Below, piece after piece: positions 62,812 through 64,000 of a stretch of DNA of 64,000 bases (positions are counted from its first letter, which is position 1; the number at the start of each line of letters is the position of its first letter). The position numbers and the translations under genes were made by a program. Below the pieces are notes generated by a model. It was not told the origin of the DNA. It saw nothing but the letters and a program-made list of their open reading frames with translations, and made no database searches. This DNA is from Brevibacillus laterosporus (GTDB taxonomy: Bacteria > Bacillota > Bacilli > Brevibacillales > Brevibacillaceae), in NCBI GenBank assembly GCA_007833815.1, contig CP033464.1:3776001-3840000 (forward strand). Reading direction: 5' to 3'.

Positions 62812-63003
62812 TCACTCCTTCTCATGTAATCCTTTGCATTATTGTGCATCAATATACCTTGTTACTTAAGTTTTTTAACAACTTATTCAGTAGGAGTTAC
62901 ACCCCTTATTGAAGGGGTTAGTTGATATTTATTTTCCATTTTTCAACTCTTTTATTTCCATATAAATCCTCCTAGTATAAAAAAGATATTAAAACATTGT
63001 TGG

Positions 63004-63651
63004 TTAATGTAAATTTTTGACTTCATCGTGAATACTCATCATTTTTTCATCCATTAATTTAGCAGTTTGCGATGCTTCTAATAGGTCTTTCTCTAGATAG
63101 TTAGGGATTCTTTTATCATATTTGTAATAAATTTTATGTTCCAAACTAGCCCAAAAATCCATGGCTAACGTTCGAAGCTGAATTTCGGCATAAACATTTT
63201 CAATTCCGTGAGATAATGTAACAGGAATTTGGACTATTAAATGTAAACTTTGATACCCATTTGGTTTCGGACACTTAATGTAATCCTTTACTTCCATGAT
63301 TTTTATATCTTTTCGATTTATTAGCTGGTCGTAGATGTCATAGATATCATTGACAAAGGAACAAACTATTCTCATTCCAGCAATATCAAATAAATGACTT
63401 TTTGAACTTAACAATGACGGGACGATATTTTTTCTTTCTAGTTTCGCCATTATACTTTCCGGACTTTTAATTCTCGTTTTAATATGTTCAATTGGATTGT
63501 AATCATTTAAATATTTTGCTTCTTCAGCCATAATATTAATTTTCGTTTTCAGTTCATCTAATGCGAATTTATAGGGTAATAAGAAGTGACTCCATCTTTG
63601 CACATCTTCCATTTGGAACTTCCTCATTTCTTTGACTTCTAAATCTTTCAT
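63004..63651 (-). CDS. Small alarmone synthetase (RelQ/YjbM-like, RelA/SpoT synthetase domain)
   Basis: 215 residues; synthetase domain only, no hydrolase or regulatory part, so it should make (p)ppGpp or pGpp from ATP and GDP/GTP/GMP. Motifs: IEHIKTRIKSPESIMAKLER, the loop DIAGMRIVCSFVNDIY, KDYIKCPKPNGYQSLHLIV and EIQLRTLAMDFWASLEHKIYYKY with catalytic Glu and Gln. ATG overlaps the stop of the upstream gene (ATGA) behind AAAGAGGTG, indicating translational coupling to a TetR-like regulator. An exporter gene follows. The N-terminal 20 residues are divergent from typical RelQ. Confidence 0.88.
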   Translation of the reverse strand: MKDLEVKEMRKFQMEDVQRWSHFLLPYKFALDELKTKINIMAEEAKYLNDYNPIEHIKTRIKSPESIMAKLERKNIVPSLLSSKSHLFDIAGMRIVCSFVNDIYDIYDQLINRKDIKIMEVKDYIKCPKPNGYQSLHLIVQIPVTLSHGIENVYAEIQLRTLAMDFWASLEHKIYYKYDKRIPNYLEKDLLEASQTAKLMDEKMMSIHDEVKNLH

Positions 63652-64000
63652 TTATACACCTCTTTATAAAAACCTTTTTTAAGTAAGGAAAGGTCTAAAG
63701 TATAGTTTTTTACCGACTCATCCAAGGGGAGGTCCTTTGCGAAATTTTGAATGAGATTTTGAAACGTCACAGCCATGATAATCTTCAGGACATGGAATAT
63801 TTCTCGTTCATCAGTTATGTTTAGTTTTTCTGTACTTATTAAAACCATGATTTCTGATAATCGATTTTTATAATTAACCTCGTTCACATTTCGGGTCAAT
63901 GTATTTTCAACTTTATAATTCATATTCAAAAAGGCATTTCTAAAAAAGTTGCGATTTTCTAGGTTCTGAAAGCCAATTAACATATAATGGTAAAATCCGA
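63648..64000 (-). CDS. TetR/AcrR-like regulator, C-terminal part (5' end outside window)
   Basis: 117 residues visible, frame open to the window edge. Almost entirely helical with the look of a TetR ligand/dimerisation domain (NFFRNAFLNMNY, HVLKIIMAVTFQNLIQNFAKDL); the DNA-binding half is not in the window, so the family call rests on helix pattern and on the neighbouring drug exporter. It overlaps the alarmone synthetase by 4 nt. It could instead be an unrelated helical protein. Confidence 0.45.
   Translation of the reverse strand, partial: GFYHYMLIGFQNLENRNFFRNAFLNMNYKVENTLTRNVNEVNYKNRLSEIMVLISTEKLNITDEREIFHVLKIIMAVTFQNLIQNFAKDLPLDESVKNYTLDLSLLKKGFYKEVYK

Noticed and set aside
62901-62918. 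ACCCCTT/AAGGGGT hairpin between the alarmone synthetase and exporter genes as a terminator
   Set aside because: Only 7 bp and no T-run on either strand; left unassigned.

Overview
The window looks like chromosomal DNA of a Brevibacillus-type member of the Paenibacillaceae, probably close to B. laterosporus. This rests on AGGAGG-type ribosome binding sites with frequent GTG/TTG starts, the family set (XerS-like recombinase, YdjO, YxeA, type 2 IPP isomerase, class Ib ribonucleotide reductase) and a very large NRPS locus that is visibly more GC-rich than the AT-rich remainder. The genus call is inference from recognised families; no search was run.

Region 1 (1-31951, minus strand) is the upstream part of one NRPS assembly line. 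The first protein (20249-31951) starts with an acyl-AMP ligase, a ketoreductase and a carrier domain, followed by C-A-T-C-A-T-E. The next two (12451-20100 and 4779-12434) are each C-A-T-C-A-T-E. The fourth (1-4643) is cut by the window edge after C-A-T-C and the start of an A domain. Pockets read by eye suggest (hydroxy)acyl-Pro-D-Leu-Pro-D-Leu-Ile/Val-D-X-Y-... I cannot match this order to a known Brevibacillus peptide, so the product is the best candidate for something undescribed. The release domain lies outside the window.

Region 2 (31952-34495) is AT-rich and gene-poor. It holds a perfect 18-bp inverted repeat just upstream of the NRPS operon, a decayed coding remnant, a DUF2167 membrane protein and several terminators.

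Region 3 (34496-46085) is metabolic and DNA-maintenance. A glycerol dehydrogenase/dihydroxyacetone kinase operon diverges from a PocR-AraC regulator. A GntR-BASS transporter pair follows. A nrdI-nrdE-nrdF operon sits behind a cobalamin riboswitch with its own terminator, so the B12-independent reductase is probably shut off when B12 is plentiful. A XerS-like recombinase has a LexA-type SOS box inside its promoter.

Region 4 (46205-58733) carries mostly single genes: an ABC-F ATPase with a terminator-containing leader, an EcsC protein, an M20 amidohydrolase, a TudS/DUF1722 protein, YxeA, an MFS exporter, IPP isomerase, YdjO, a YtkA-like fragment and a macrolide-type glycosyltransferase.

Region 5 (58734-64000) contains an intact 1693-bp IS1182-family element with an 8-bp target duplication, inserted in the loop of an intrinsic terminator. 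A MITE-like inverted repeat follows, then a probable operon of a (partial) TetR-like regulator, a small alarmone synthetase and a 14-TM drug exporter.
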